A program made the translations under genes and the position numbers. Below are positions 1-5,128 of a DNA stretch of 5,128 bases, piece by piece. The DNA lies in NCBI GenBank assembly GCA_944385305.1, contig CALWWS010000220.1:1-5128 (forward strand), written 5' to 3'. The notes below the pieces were generated by a model. It saw nothing but the letters and a program-made list of their open reading frames with translations, was not told the origin of the DNA and searched no databases. Position 1 is the first letter of the stretch. Each line of letters opens with the position of its first letter. The stretch is from an uncultured Oscillospiraceae bacterium. Lineage in GTDB: Bacteria > Bacillota > Clostridia > Oscillospirales > Oscillospiraceae.

Positions 1-528
1 GGGCAGCTGGACACCATTGCCTGTGTTGTCAGTCCCACCGATGAGCGCCGCGAAAAGTACGATTTTTCTGAGCCCTATCTGAGAATGGACATCGGCATCG
101 GTGTACAGGAGGGCCAGGCTGACTCCATCCAGAAGCTGGAGGATCTGGCCGGCAAGAAGATCGGTGTCAATGCCGGCGGTCAGGCCATGGAGTTCCTGGA
201 GTCCCTGCAGGATCAGGTCCAGTTTGAGATCGTCGCCTATGAGAGCCCGGCCAGCATGGAGTATGATCTGGCGCTGGGCCGCCTGGACGGTATCTACGAG
301 TCCATCGTCGCCATTCTGCAGGCGCAGGGCCGGGGGGATTGCCCCATCGAGCCTGCCGCAATGGAGCCCCTCACCACCTCGGTGTGCGCCTACCCCTTTG
401 TGAAAGACAGCGAGCGCAACGCTGAGGCCATCACCCGTATCAATGCCGCCATCAAGGAGATGCAAGAGGACGGGACCATGATGGAGCTCTCGATGAAGTG
501 GTTCAACCTGGATCAGGTGACCATCTAA
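1..528 (+). CDS. Polar amino acid ABC transporter, substrate-binding protein (C-terminal part, 5'-truncated)
   Basis: The open frame runs from base 1 to TAA at 526-528 (175 residues). The start, signal peptide and first lobe lie upstream of the window. The fragment begins in the block typical of family 3 solute-binding proteins (SBP_bac_3): SPTDERREKYDFSEPY, where Arg16 matches the arginine that holds the ligand carboxylate in HisJ-type proteins. It continues through the second-lobe LEDLAGKKIGV block (residues 47-56), the ALGRLDGIYES segment (91-101) and a typical ending with a KWF motif (166-168). These are extracytoplasmic, lipid-anchored receptors in Gram-positive bacteria that hand solute to the permease. 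Where relatives usually carry an aspartate for the ligand amino group, this protein has Glu100-Ser101, so the ligand may not be an ordinary alpha-amino acid. Permease and ATPase genes follow in order. An internal ATG at 85 is not the start, because family homology extends upstream of it. Confidence 0.93.
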   Translation, partial: GQLDTIACVVSPTDERREKYDFSEPYLRMDIGIGVQEGQADSIQKLEDLAGKKIGVNAGGQAMEFLESLQDQVQFEIVAYESPASMEYDLALGRLDGIYESIVAILQAQGRGDCPIEPAAMEPLTTSVCAYPFVKDSERNAEAITRINAAIKEMQEDGTMMELSMKWFNLDQVTI

Positions 529-533
529 CGCCC

Positions 534-565
534 TACGGCGGGGTCCGTTCCTCCCTCCCGCCGTA
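534..565 (+). other. GC-rich hairpin just after the substrate-binding protein gene
   Basis: Bases 534-542 (TACGGCGGG) pair perfectly with 557-565 (CCCGCCGTA), giving a 9-bp stem and a 14-nt loop that starts 6 nt after the stop codon. No T-run follows, so on its own it does not look like an intrinsic terminator. Its place at the 3' end of the receptor gene and ahead of a true terminator-like hairpin suggests a block to 3' exonuclease decay of the upstream message. That role is inferred; only the pairing is seen. Confidence 0.5.
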
Positions 566-590
566 CCGTGCAGCCAGAGCTTTTCTCATC

Positions 591-640
591 AACCGGCTCT
601 TTCCACGGATGATGGAAAGGGCCGGTTTTCTTATTTCTTA
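591..640 (+). terminator. Intrinsic terminator / attenuator between receptor and permease genes
   Basis: Bases 593-605 pair with 613-625 over 13 consecutive positions, with one T-G wobble, around a 7-nt loop at 606-612. AA at 591-592 can extend the stem against TT at 626-627. The stem is followed at once by TTTTCTTATTTCTT (626-639). This is the classic form of a Rho-independent terminator. The permease ribosome binding site begins right after the T-tract. Because the downstream genes clearly belong to the same transport system and no promoter is visible in between, partial read-through is the likely outcome. That would give much more receptor than permease or reductase, a common pattern for ABC importers. 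Confidence 0.85.
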
Positions 641-653
641 AGGAGGAGTCGCC

Positions 654-1355
654 ATGAATTTTGATATCGAATATGTTGTACGAGTATTCCCTAGTATTCT
701 GAAATACCTGCCCGTCACGCTAGAGATCGCCTTTCTCTCCGGCACCATCGCCATGCTGCTCTCGATCTGTATCGTGCTACTGCGCCGGGTTCCATCCCGT
801 ATCCTCCAGGCGGTCTTGAATTTCTATCTGGATTTTTTCCGCGGCACGCCTGTGGTAGTACAGCTCTTTTTTCTCTACTACGGCCTGGCGCAACTCTTTC
901 CCATCTTCAAAAACCTGAGCGGCTTCAGCGCCGCTGTCATCGGTCTAAGCCTGAACGCCTCCTCTTACATGTCGGAGAGTATCCGCGGTGCTGTCCAGTC
1001 GGTCCACCGCCGCCAGACTGAGGCAGGGCTTGCCTGCGGCTTGACCCATCTGCAGGTCATGCAGCACATCGTGTTCCCCCAGGCGGCAAAGGTAGCAGTG
1101 CCCACCTTGGTCAACGACTTCATTGGGCTTATGAAGAGCACCTCGGTGGCCTTCGTGCTGGGCGTGCGGGATGTGATGGCCCAGACCAAGATGCTGGGCG
1201 GCAGCTCCTATCGTTACTTTGAGTGCTATTTTGTCGCCATCATCATCTATTTCATCCTGACCAAGCTGATCCACTGCTTCCAGAAGTGGCTGGAACGCAA
1301 GCTGGATGTCACCACCCGAAAGGAGGGAGCGGCATGCTCGACATCCGAGGCCTGA
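654..1355 (+). CDS. Polar amino acid ABC transporter permease
   Basis: A 233-residue inner-membrane permease of the His/Glu/Gln/Arg/opine amino acid family (HisM/GlnP type, usual length about 220-250). It carries the family block FFRGTPVVVQLFFLYYGL (residues 61-78). The cytoplasmic EAA loop, where the ATPase docks, begins near residue 123 (EAGLACGLTHLQ) and runs through FPQAAKVAVP (141-150). Hydrophobic stretches near 19-44, 65-84, 92-108, 151-170 and 189-208 fit about five membrane helices. The start at 654 is set by AGGAGG at 641-646, spaced 7 nt. The last 22 bases overlap the ATPase gene, and the tail after about residue 222 looks non-conserved. The gene follows a strong terminator-like hairpin, so its expression probably depends on read-through. 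With the receptor upstream and the ATPase downstream this completes an importer; its substrate is unknown. Confidence 0.95.
   Translation: MNFDIEYVVRVFPSILKYLPVTLEIAFLSGTIAMLLSICIVLLRRVPSRILQAVLNFYLDFFRGTPVVVQLFFLYYGLAQLFPIFKNLSGFSAAVIGLSLNASSYMSESIRGAVQSVHRRQTEAGLACGLTHLQVMQHIVFPQAAKVAVPTLVNDFIGLMKSTSVAFVLGVRDVMAQTKMLGGSSYRYFECYFVAIIIYFILTKLIHCFQKWLERKLDVTTRKEGAACSTSEA
1321..1326 (+). promoter_or_regulatory. Ribosome binding site fixing the ATPase start
   Basis: AGGAGG lies 7 nt before ATG 1334. This selects 1334 over the in-frame ATG at 1223, which would add 37 residues that resemble no ABC ATPase and would overlap the permease gene by 133 bases. Confidence 0.8.
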
Positions 1356-2089
1356 ACAAACAGTTTGGCGGTCTCCATGTACTCCATGACGTGGATCTGT
1401 CGGTGAAAAAGGGCGAGGTGGTCTCCATCATCGGACCCTCCGGCACCGGAAAATCCACCCTGCTCCGTTGCATCAATTTTCTGGAGGTCCCCACCTCCGG
1501 CACCATTACCATTGATGGGCTCACCATCTCCCCGGAGCACTGCACCAAACAGGAGATCTACCAGCTCCGGCACAAAAGCGCCATGATCTTTCAGGACCAC
1601 TCCCTCTTTGAAAACAAAACGGTGCTGGAGAACATCGCGCTCCCTCTTTGGACCGCCTACGGCTACACCAAAGCCGCCGCCCGGGAAAAGGCTGAGTCCA
1701 TTTTGGAGATGATCGGACTGGCCGACAAGCGCAGCGCATACCCCTATGCCCTCTCCGGCGGCCAGCAGCAGCGGGTGGGCATTGGCCGGGCCATCGCCAT
1801 TGAGCCCAAGGTCATGCTCTTTGACGAGCCCACCTCCGCACTCGACCCCTCGCTGGTGGAGGAGGTGCTGGAACTCATCCGCACCCTGGCCCTCAAACAC
1901 GCCACCATGCTTATCGTCACCCACGAAATGAACTTTGCACGCAATGTCTCTGACCGCGTGATTTTTATGAACCACGGCTCCATCGTGGAGAGCGGGCCCC
2001 CGGAGGAGATCTTCCTGCATCCCTCTGACCCAGAGACCCAGGCCTTTGTCCAGAAATCCGTCCATCGAGGTGGTCCTCTTGTACTGTGA
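1334..2089 (+). CDS. Polar amino acid ABC transporter ATP-binding protein
   Basis: A 251-residue ATPase that powers the importer from the cytoplasmic face. All nucleotide-binding motifs are intact: Walker A GPSGTGKST (34-42), Q-loop glutamine 87, signature LSGGQQQR (140-147), Walker B with D-loop VMLFDEPTSALD (160-171) and the switch histidine 197 in VTHEMNFAR. The ending, with GPPEEIFLHPSDPET (221-235), is typical of the GlnQ/HisP amino acid subfamily, and the length is normal. One small oddity is FQDHSLFENKTV after the Q-loop glutamine, where relatives usually read close to FQQFNLFPHMTV; this region contacts the permease. The start overlaps the permease end by 22 bases, which suggests translational coupling. 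The 3' end overlaps the start of the DUF169 gene. Confidence 0.96.
   Translation: MLDIRGLNKQFGGLHVLHDVDLSVKKGEVVSIIGPSGTGKSTLLRCINFLEVPTSGTITIDGLTISPEHCTKQEIYQLRHKSAMIFQDHSLFENKTVLENIALPLWTAYGYTKAAAREKAESILEMIGLADKRSAYPYALSGGQQQRVGIGRAIAIEPKVMLFDEPTSALDPSLVEEVLELIRTLALKHATMLIVTHEMNFARNVSDRVIFMNHGSIVESGPPEEIFLHPSDPETQAFVQKSVHRGGPLVL
2067..2073 (+). promoter_or_regulatory. Ribosome binding site supporting a TTG start for the DUF169 gene
   Basis: GAGGTGG lies inside the end of the ATPase gene, 5 nt before TTG 2079. The other in-frame starts (TTG 2046, GTG 2070) have weaker upstream sequence. A TTG start placed within an upstream gene would be expected to give modest, coupled translation. Confidence 0.5.
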
Positions 2090-2906
2090 ATCCATCCGTC
2101 AACTGACACTTTCCCTCCACCTGGACACCGCGCCGGTGGGGGTCCGCTTTCTCTTCCTGCCGGAAGAGGTGGAGGCCTGTACCGCAGCGCCGGTCCCCCA
2201 CCCCAAGAGCTGCTGTGCGCTCATCAGCGACGGGGCCAAACGCGGTCTGCGGCAAAAGGCCGACGCCGGCCATGTCAGCTGTCCCGGCGCGCTGACCGCT
2301 CTGGGGCTACGCAGGCCGGGCAACTTTGTCACCTCCGGGAAGCAGTTCTCCCTCATGCGTCTGTATGCCAGCGGCGCGGTGGCCCGAGAGGCGACGGAGG
2401 CGCTCCGCTTCATCCCCCACCGCATCGCCGGACTGGAGGTGGGCCCCCTGGCTGAGATGGAGGATGCCGATGTGGCGGTCCTCCTCTGCCAGCCCTGGCA
2501 GGCAATGCGCCTGCTCCAGGGATACTGTTACTACTACGGGGCGCCCTCCCATCTGGGTGGGATCGGCAATCAGGGCGTGTGTGCCGACCTGGTCGCCCGT
2601 CCCTACTGCTGCAATGACTTCAACTATTCCATGCTCTGTCCGGGCGCCCGCATCCATATGGCGTCGCCCGAGAGCGAGATGGGCTGCGCCATGCCCATCC
2701 AGCAGTTCCCCCAGGTGGCGCAGGGGACCATCCGCACCACCTCGCTCACCATGACCGACCCCCAGAAGCGGGAGCTTTTGGCGCGCATGGAGGACAGCGG
2801 TCTTTCGCTGGACTGCCCCATCGAGCTGGGAAAGATGTATGGAAGTTATATGAAGAACTCCCCCTACCCCCACGAACGCTATGACGCACTGGAAAGGGAG
2901 AACTGA
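2079..2906 (+). CDS. DUF169 family protein, cysteine-rich, linked to a nitrogenase-like cluster
   Basis: Recognised as DUF169 (COG2043 type), a family with no established biochemical role that I know of. Blocks supporting this, numbered from TTG 2079, are TAPVGVRFLF (17-26), VSCPGALTALGL (66-77), QPWQAMRLLQGYCYYYG (138-154), GVCADLVARPY (166-176) and GCAMPIQQF (202-210). The predicted 275-residue protein has no visible signal peptide or membrane helix, so it is probably cytoplasmic. It has 13 cysteines, including pairs at 45-46 and 177-178 and singles at 68, 150, 168, 187 and 203, several inside the family blocks. This would suit metal, Fe-S or heme binding, which is inference only. About 50 residues follow the last recognisable block. 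TTG 2046 would add 11 residues. The stop lies 1 nt from the next start, so it is tied to the Fe-protein gene. A cofactor-assembly, substrate-binding or electron-transfer helper role is possible but unproven. Confidence 0.85.
   Translation: MYCESIRQLTLSLHLDTAPVGVRFLFLPEEVEACTAAPVPHPKSCCALISDGAKRGLRQKADAGHVSCPGALTALGLRRPGNFVTSGKQFSLMRLYASGAVAREATEALRFIPHRIAGLEVGPLAEMEDADVAVLLCQPWQAMRLLQGYCYYYGAPSHLGGIGNQGVCADLVARPYCCNDFNYSMLCPGARIHMASPESEMGCAMPIQQFPQVAQGTIRTTSLTMTDPQKRELLARMEDSGLSLDCPIELGKMYGSYMKNSPYPHERYDALEREN
2895..2900 (+). promoter_or_regulatory. Ribosome binding site fixing the Fe-protein start
   Basis: AGGGAG lies 7 nt before ATG 2908. It favours this start over the in-frame ATG at 2881, which would overlap the DUF169 gene and add 9 residues ahead of the normal NifH-type beginning (KRYAIYGKGGIGKST). 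Confidence 0.7.
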
Positions 2907-2907
2907 G

Positions 2908-3648
2908 ATGAAACGATATGCGATCTATGGAAAAGGCGGCATTGGGAAATCCACGCTGACCTGCGCCCTCTCTGCCGCACTGGCTCAAATGGGACACCGG
3001 GTACTCCAGATCGGGTGTGACCCGAAGGCGGACTCCACCGCCTCTCTGCTTGGCGGACAGGCCCTGACCCCGGTGGCCGAGTACCTGCGCACCCATGAGG
3101 AGCCGCCCTGTCTGGAGGACATCATGCTCCAGGGCTTCGGTGGTGTTTACTGTGTGGAGTCCGGCGGCCCCACCCCCGGCGTAGGCTGCGCCGGGCGGGG
3201 GATTCTGATGACCCTGCATCTTTTGGATGAGCTGCGGGTGGTGGAGCGTCTCCAACCCGATTACATCCTCTACGATGTGCTGGGGGACGTGGTCTGCGGC
3301 GGCTTTGCTGCCCCCATCCGGGAGCACTATGCCGATGAGGTACTGGTGGTGACCTCCGGCGAGAAGATGTCCCTCTTTGCTGCCAACAACATCGTCCAGG
3401 CCGTGCGTCACTTCTCCGGAGAGGACTACGCCTCCATGGGCGGGGTGATCCTCAACCGGCGCAATATCCCCAACGAGCTGGAGCTGGTGTCGGAATTCGT
3501 CCAAACTGCCCAGGTGGATCTGCTGGGGATCGTCCCCCGGGACAACCACATCCCCCAGTATGAGCAACTCAACCAGACCGTGATCCAGGGCGACCCCCAG
3601 CTGCCGGTGTCCCAGGCCATTCTGGAGATCGCCCGGAAGCTGCAATAG
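2908..3648 (+). CDS. NifH-like nitrogenase-family iron protein (ATP-dependent electron donor)
   Basis: A 246-residue P-loop ATPase of the NifH/BchL/CfbC family, expected to be a homodimer carrying one [4Fe-4S] cluster that passes low-potential electrons to its partner in an ATP-driven step. Visible motifs are the P-loop GKGGIGKST (8-16), QIGCDPKADST (34-44, switch I), and ESGGPTPGVGCAGRGI (84-99) with cluster cysteine 94 and Arg97, the position ADP-ribosylated in some NifH proteins. DVLGDVVCGGFAAPIRE (123-139, switch II) carries cluster cysteine 130. These cysteines match Azotobacter NifH Cys97 and Cys132. The match is strong, but the protein is shorter than true NifH (about 275-295), with a trimmed C-terminus. 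It lies 1 nt after DUF169 and 10 nt before the NifD-like gene. Its partner's lost cofactor ligands make it an Fe protein of a nitrogenase-like reductase rather than of nitrogenase. Confidence 0.93.
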   Translation: MKRYAIYGKGGIGKSTLTCALSAALAQMGHRVLQIGCDPKADSTASLLGGQALTPVAEYLRTHEEPPCLEDIMLQGFGGVYCVESGGPTPGVGCAGRGILMTLHLLDELRVVERLQPDYILYDVLGDVVCGGFAAPIREHYADEVLVVTSGEKMSLFAANNIVQAVRHFSGEDYASMGGVILNRRNIPNELELVSEFVQTAQVDLLGIVPRDNHIPQYEQLNQTVIQGDPQLPVSQAILEIARKLQ

Positions 3649-3658
3649 GGGGCGCACG

Positions 3659-5017
3659 ATGAATCAACCGTATTCCCTGACCATCCGGCAGCTGAGGGAC
3701 CTGCTGGAGAAAAGACAGACCATTCCGGGCAACCTCTATGAAAACGCCGAGCGCAAGGTGCTCTGTTACCCCGACGACGGCGACGGCGGCCTTATCCCCA
3801 CTACCACGCCCCTGTGCATTTCCAATCTGTCCACTCTCATGGTCTCCCCCATGGGCTGCGGCATCCACCTCACGGAGACCGGGCGAGGCCCCCTGGATGT
3901 GGGGCGCGCCTGGCTGCTGCGGCTTCAGGAGCGAGACATCGTGCTGGGCCGGCAGCGTCCGCTGGTGCTGGAGGCGGTGGAGACCATCCTTGCCCAGACT
4001 TCCTCACCGCTGGAGGGCCTCCTCATCAGCGCCACCTGCCTGGACGGCCTGCTGGCTACCGATTATGACGCGCTGTGCCGGGAAATCCAGCGCCGCTTTT
4101 CCATCCGGTGCGCCTTCGACTATATGGGCCCGCTGCTCAAGGGCTCCCCCAGACAGGCCGAGACCAAGATGATTTCCGCCTGCTACGGGCTTCTCCGCCC
4201 CTGCAGCTCCACGGACCCCGGTTTGGTCAATCTGCTGGGTCCGCTGCGCTCGTCTCAGGCCGCTGAGCTGAACACCCTCCTGGCTCCGTTGGGGGTACGC
4301 CAGGTCTGCTGTCTGGCCGATTTTTCCTCCCTGTCCGCCGCCGACGCCATGACCGGCGCAAGGCTGAATCTAGTCCTGGGCGGCGGTGCGCTGTGGAGTG
4401 CCCGGGAGATGCAGCGCAAATGGGGCATTCCCTATGTCTCCCTCTCGGACGCCTATGACCCCGCCGCCATCGCCGCCCATTACCGGGAGATCGGTCTTGC
4501 GTTGTGTGGAACGGTGGACGACCGTTTCCTCCGCCACCAGGTGGCCCAGCGCGCCGCCTGTCTGGCCTCACAGCTTGAGGGACAGTCCTGCGCGGTGGGT
4601 GGAAAAAATGACGTTCCCTGTTTTTCTGCCGCCTACACGCTGCTGGAGCTGGGTTTTTCCATCACCACGCTGTTTGCCCATCACGTCACAGGGGCGGATC
4701 TGCCGCTGGTGCGCGCCCTGGCGGACCGTGTCCCCCATATGCGGGTCTATTTTGACAGTCATCCGTCTCTGTACCGCTATCAGGCCACTCCGGAAGAATT
4801 CACTCTCTCCTTTGGGGTCCCTGACCCCTTCCTTCCCTTGGATGGCTCCATCCGCCGGGCTCCCATCCTGCGCAGCGGTGCCACCTACGGCGTCGTGCTG
4901 CGGTATCTGGACGAGCTGGAGCAGGTCCTCCGCGCCCCCGCAGTCCCCCGGACTCTGCCCGTTCCGCACCCCTTCCGACGGGTTTGGAATGAGGCTGGAT
5001 GTGAGAGGAGGATCTGA
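3659..5017 (+). CDS. NifD-like nitrogenase component 1 family subunit, lacking FeMo-cofactor ligands
   Basis: A 452-residue member of the nitrogenase component 1 fold (Oxidored_nitro). SPMGCG (63-68) matches NifD GPVGCG (Cys88). LQERDIVLG (89-97) matches FQEKDIVFG. SATCLDGLLATD (124-135) matches the Cys154 segment. Cys36 or Cys53 could stand for Cys62. Three P-cluster-type cysteines therefore appear available. RLNLV (235-239) and KWGIPY (254-259) flank the place of NifD Cys275, where this protein has Leu240/Gly241. The His442 region aligns to Ala401 before SGATYG, and the His195 region (about 163-178) has no histidine. It should pair with the next gene product and receive electrons from the NifH-like protein, but the substrate site differs from nitrogenase. 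The start follows AGGGGG at 3647-3652. A scaffold role like NifE is an alternative, less likely with no true nifDK in view. Confidence 0.88.
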   Translation: MNQPYSLTIRQLRDLLEKRQTIPGNLYENAERKVLCYPDDGDGGLIPTTTPLCISNLSTLMVSPMGCGIHLTETGRGPLDVGRAWLLRLQERDIVLGRQRPLVLEAVETILAQTSSPLEGLLISATCLDGLLATDYDALCREIQRRFSIRCAFDYMGPLLKGSPRQAETKMISACYGLLRPCSSTDPGLVNLLGPLRSSQAAELNTLLAPLGVRQVCCLADFSSLSAADAMTGARLNLVLGGGALWSAREMQRKWGIPYVSLSDAYDPAAIAAHYREIGLALCGTVDDRFLRHQVAQRAACLASQLEGQSCAVGGKNDVPCFSAAYTLLELGFSITTLFAHHVTGADLPLVRALADRVPHMRVYFDSHPSLYRYQATPEEFTLSFGVPDPFLPLDGSIRRAPILRSGATYGVVLRYLDELEQVLRAPAVPRTLPVPHPFRRVWNEAGCERRI

Positions 5018-5018
5018 G

Positions 5019-5128
5019 ATGAAGCAACTATACCGCGTTTTTCCCGCCCTCGCCCCCGACTATGCCGGTGTCTCATCCCTCCTCTTTGAGGAAGAGGCCC
5101 TCACGGTCTTTGTGGACCCCCATGGCTG
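5019..5128 (+). CDS. Second nitrogenase component 1-like subunit (NifK/NifE-like), N-terminal fragment
   Basis: ATG 5019 lies 1 nt after the NifD-like stop and 7 nt after AGGAGG (5006-5011). The frame stays open to the window end: 36 codons plus two bases. The readable part includes APDYAGVSSLLFEEEALTVF and ends in VDPHG followed by TG. This resembles the N-terminus of clostridial component 1 proteins as I recall them, which read roughly PDYSGVCSALFELGGLIVIHDxSGC. The cut codon TG- would suit the conserved cluster cysteine, but that base is outside the window. It is the natural heterodimer partner of the NifD-like subunit. The call rests on a short stretch plus gene order; the rest of the protein is unseen. 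Confidence 0.72.
   Translation, partial: MKQLYRVFPALAPDYAGVSSLLFEEEALTVFVDPHG

Noticed and set aside
566..653. Promoter for the permease operon in the gap
   Set aside because: No convincing -35/-10 pair was seen; the stretch is taken up mainly by the terminator-like hairpin and its T-rich tail.
529..653. Riboswitch or T-box leader
   Set aside because: The gap is about 125 nt and holds just two simple hairpins; no T-box, SAM or other conserved riboswitch core was recognised.
1223..1333. Extended N-terminus of the ATPase from ATG 1223
   Set aside because: The added residues are out-of-frame permease codons with no ABC similarity; AGGAGG at 1321-1326 points to ATG 1334.
1247..2095. Long minus-strand open frame (282 codons) opposite the ABC ATPase
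   Set aside because: A shadow of the ATPase codons; the plus-strand frame carries every ABC motif and a good ribosome binding site, while the reverse product resembles nothing known.
2746..3657. Long minus-strand open frame (303 codons) opposite the Fe-protein gene
   Set aside because: It mirrors a strongly conserved NifH-like gene in GC-rich DNA, and its translation is low-complexity Gly/His-rich with no recognisable family.
3659..5017. True nitrogenase (nifHDK) for nitrogen fixation
   Set aside because: The positions matching NifD Cys275, His442 and His195 are not conserved, and the Fe protein is unusually short.

Overview
The window reads as one continuous plus-strand operon from a GC-rich bacterium. 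Strong AGGAGG-type ribosome binding sites, tight gene packing, a polar-amino-acid ABC importer and a group-IV-style nitrogenase-like cluster together suggest an anaerobic Clostridia member (Bacillota), perhaps an Oscillospiraceae/Flavonifractor-like gut organism. That taxonomic guess rests on style and remembered homologues, not on a search.

Layout: (1) 1-528, the C-terminal part of an amino-acid-type periplasmic-binding-protein-like solute receptor, cut by the window start. (2) 529-653, the only real gap, holding a GC-rich hairpin and then a very strong intrinsic-terminator-like hairpin just ahead of the next ribosome binding site. (3) 654-1355, membrane permease. (4) 1334-2089, ABC ATPase. 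(5) 2079-2906, a cysteine-rich DUF169 protein of unknown function. (6) 2908-3648, a NifH-like Fe protein. (7) 3659-5017, a NifD-like nitrogenase component 1 subunit. (8) 5019 to the window end, the start of a second component 1 (NifK/NifE-like) subunit. Genes 3-8 overlap or are separated by 1-10 nt, so they are probably co-transcribed and translationally coupled.

The exciting part is genes 5-8. The Fe protein keeps the P-loop, both switch regions and both [4Fe-4S] cysteines. The NifD-like subunit keeps cysteines matching P-cluster positions, but the residues matching the FeMo-cofactor ligands (Azotobacter NifD Cys275 and His442) and the catalytic His195 are gone. It is therefore very unlikely to fix nitrogen. 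It more likely belongs to the nitrogenase-like reductases (the broad family of CfbCD, methylthio-alkane reductase and dark-operative protochlorophyllide reductase), whose substrates are organic molecules. Linkage to a dedicated amino-acid-type importer suggests, as inference, that the importer delivers the substrate or a precursor and the DUF169 protein assists. No RNA genes, CRISPR arrays, mobile elements or attachment sites were seen. No promoter was recognised, so the operon promoter probably lies upstream of the window.
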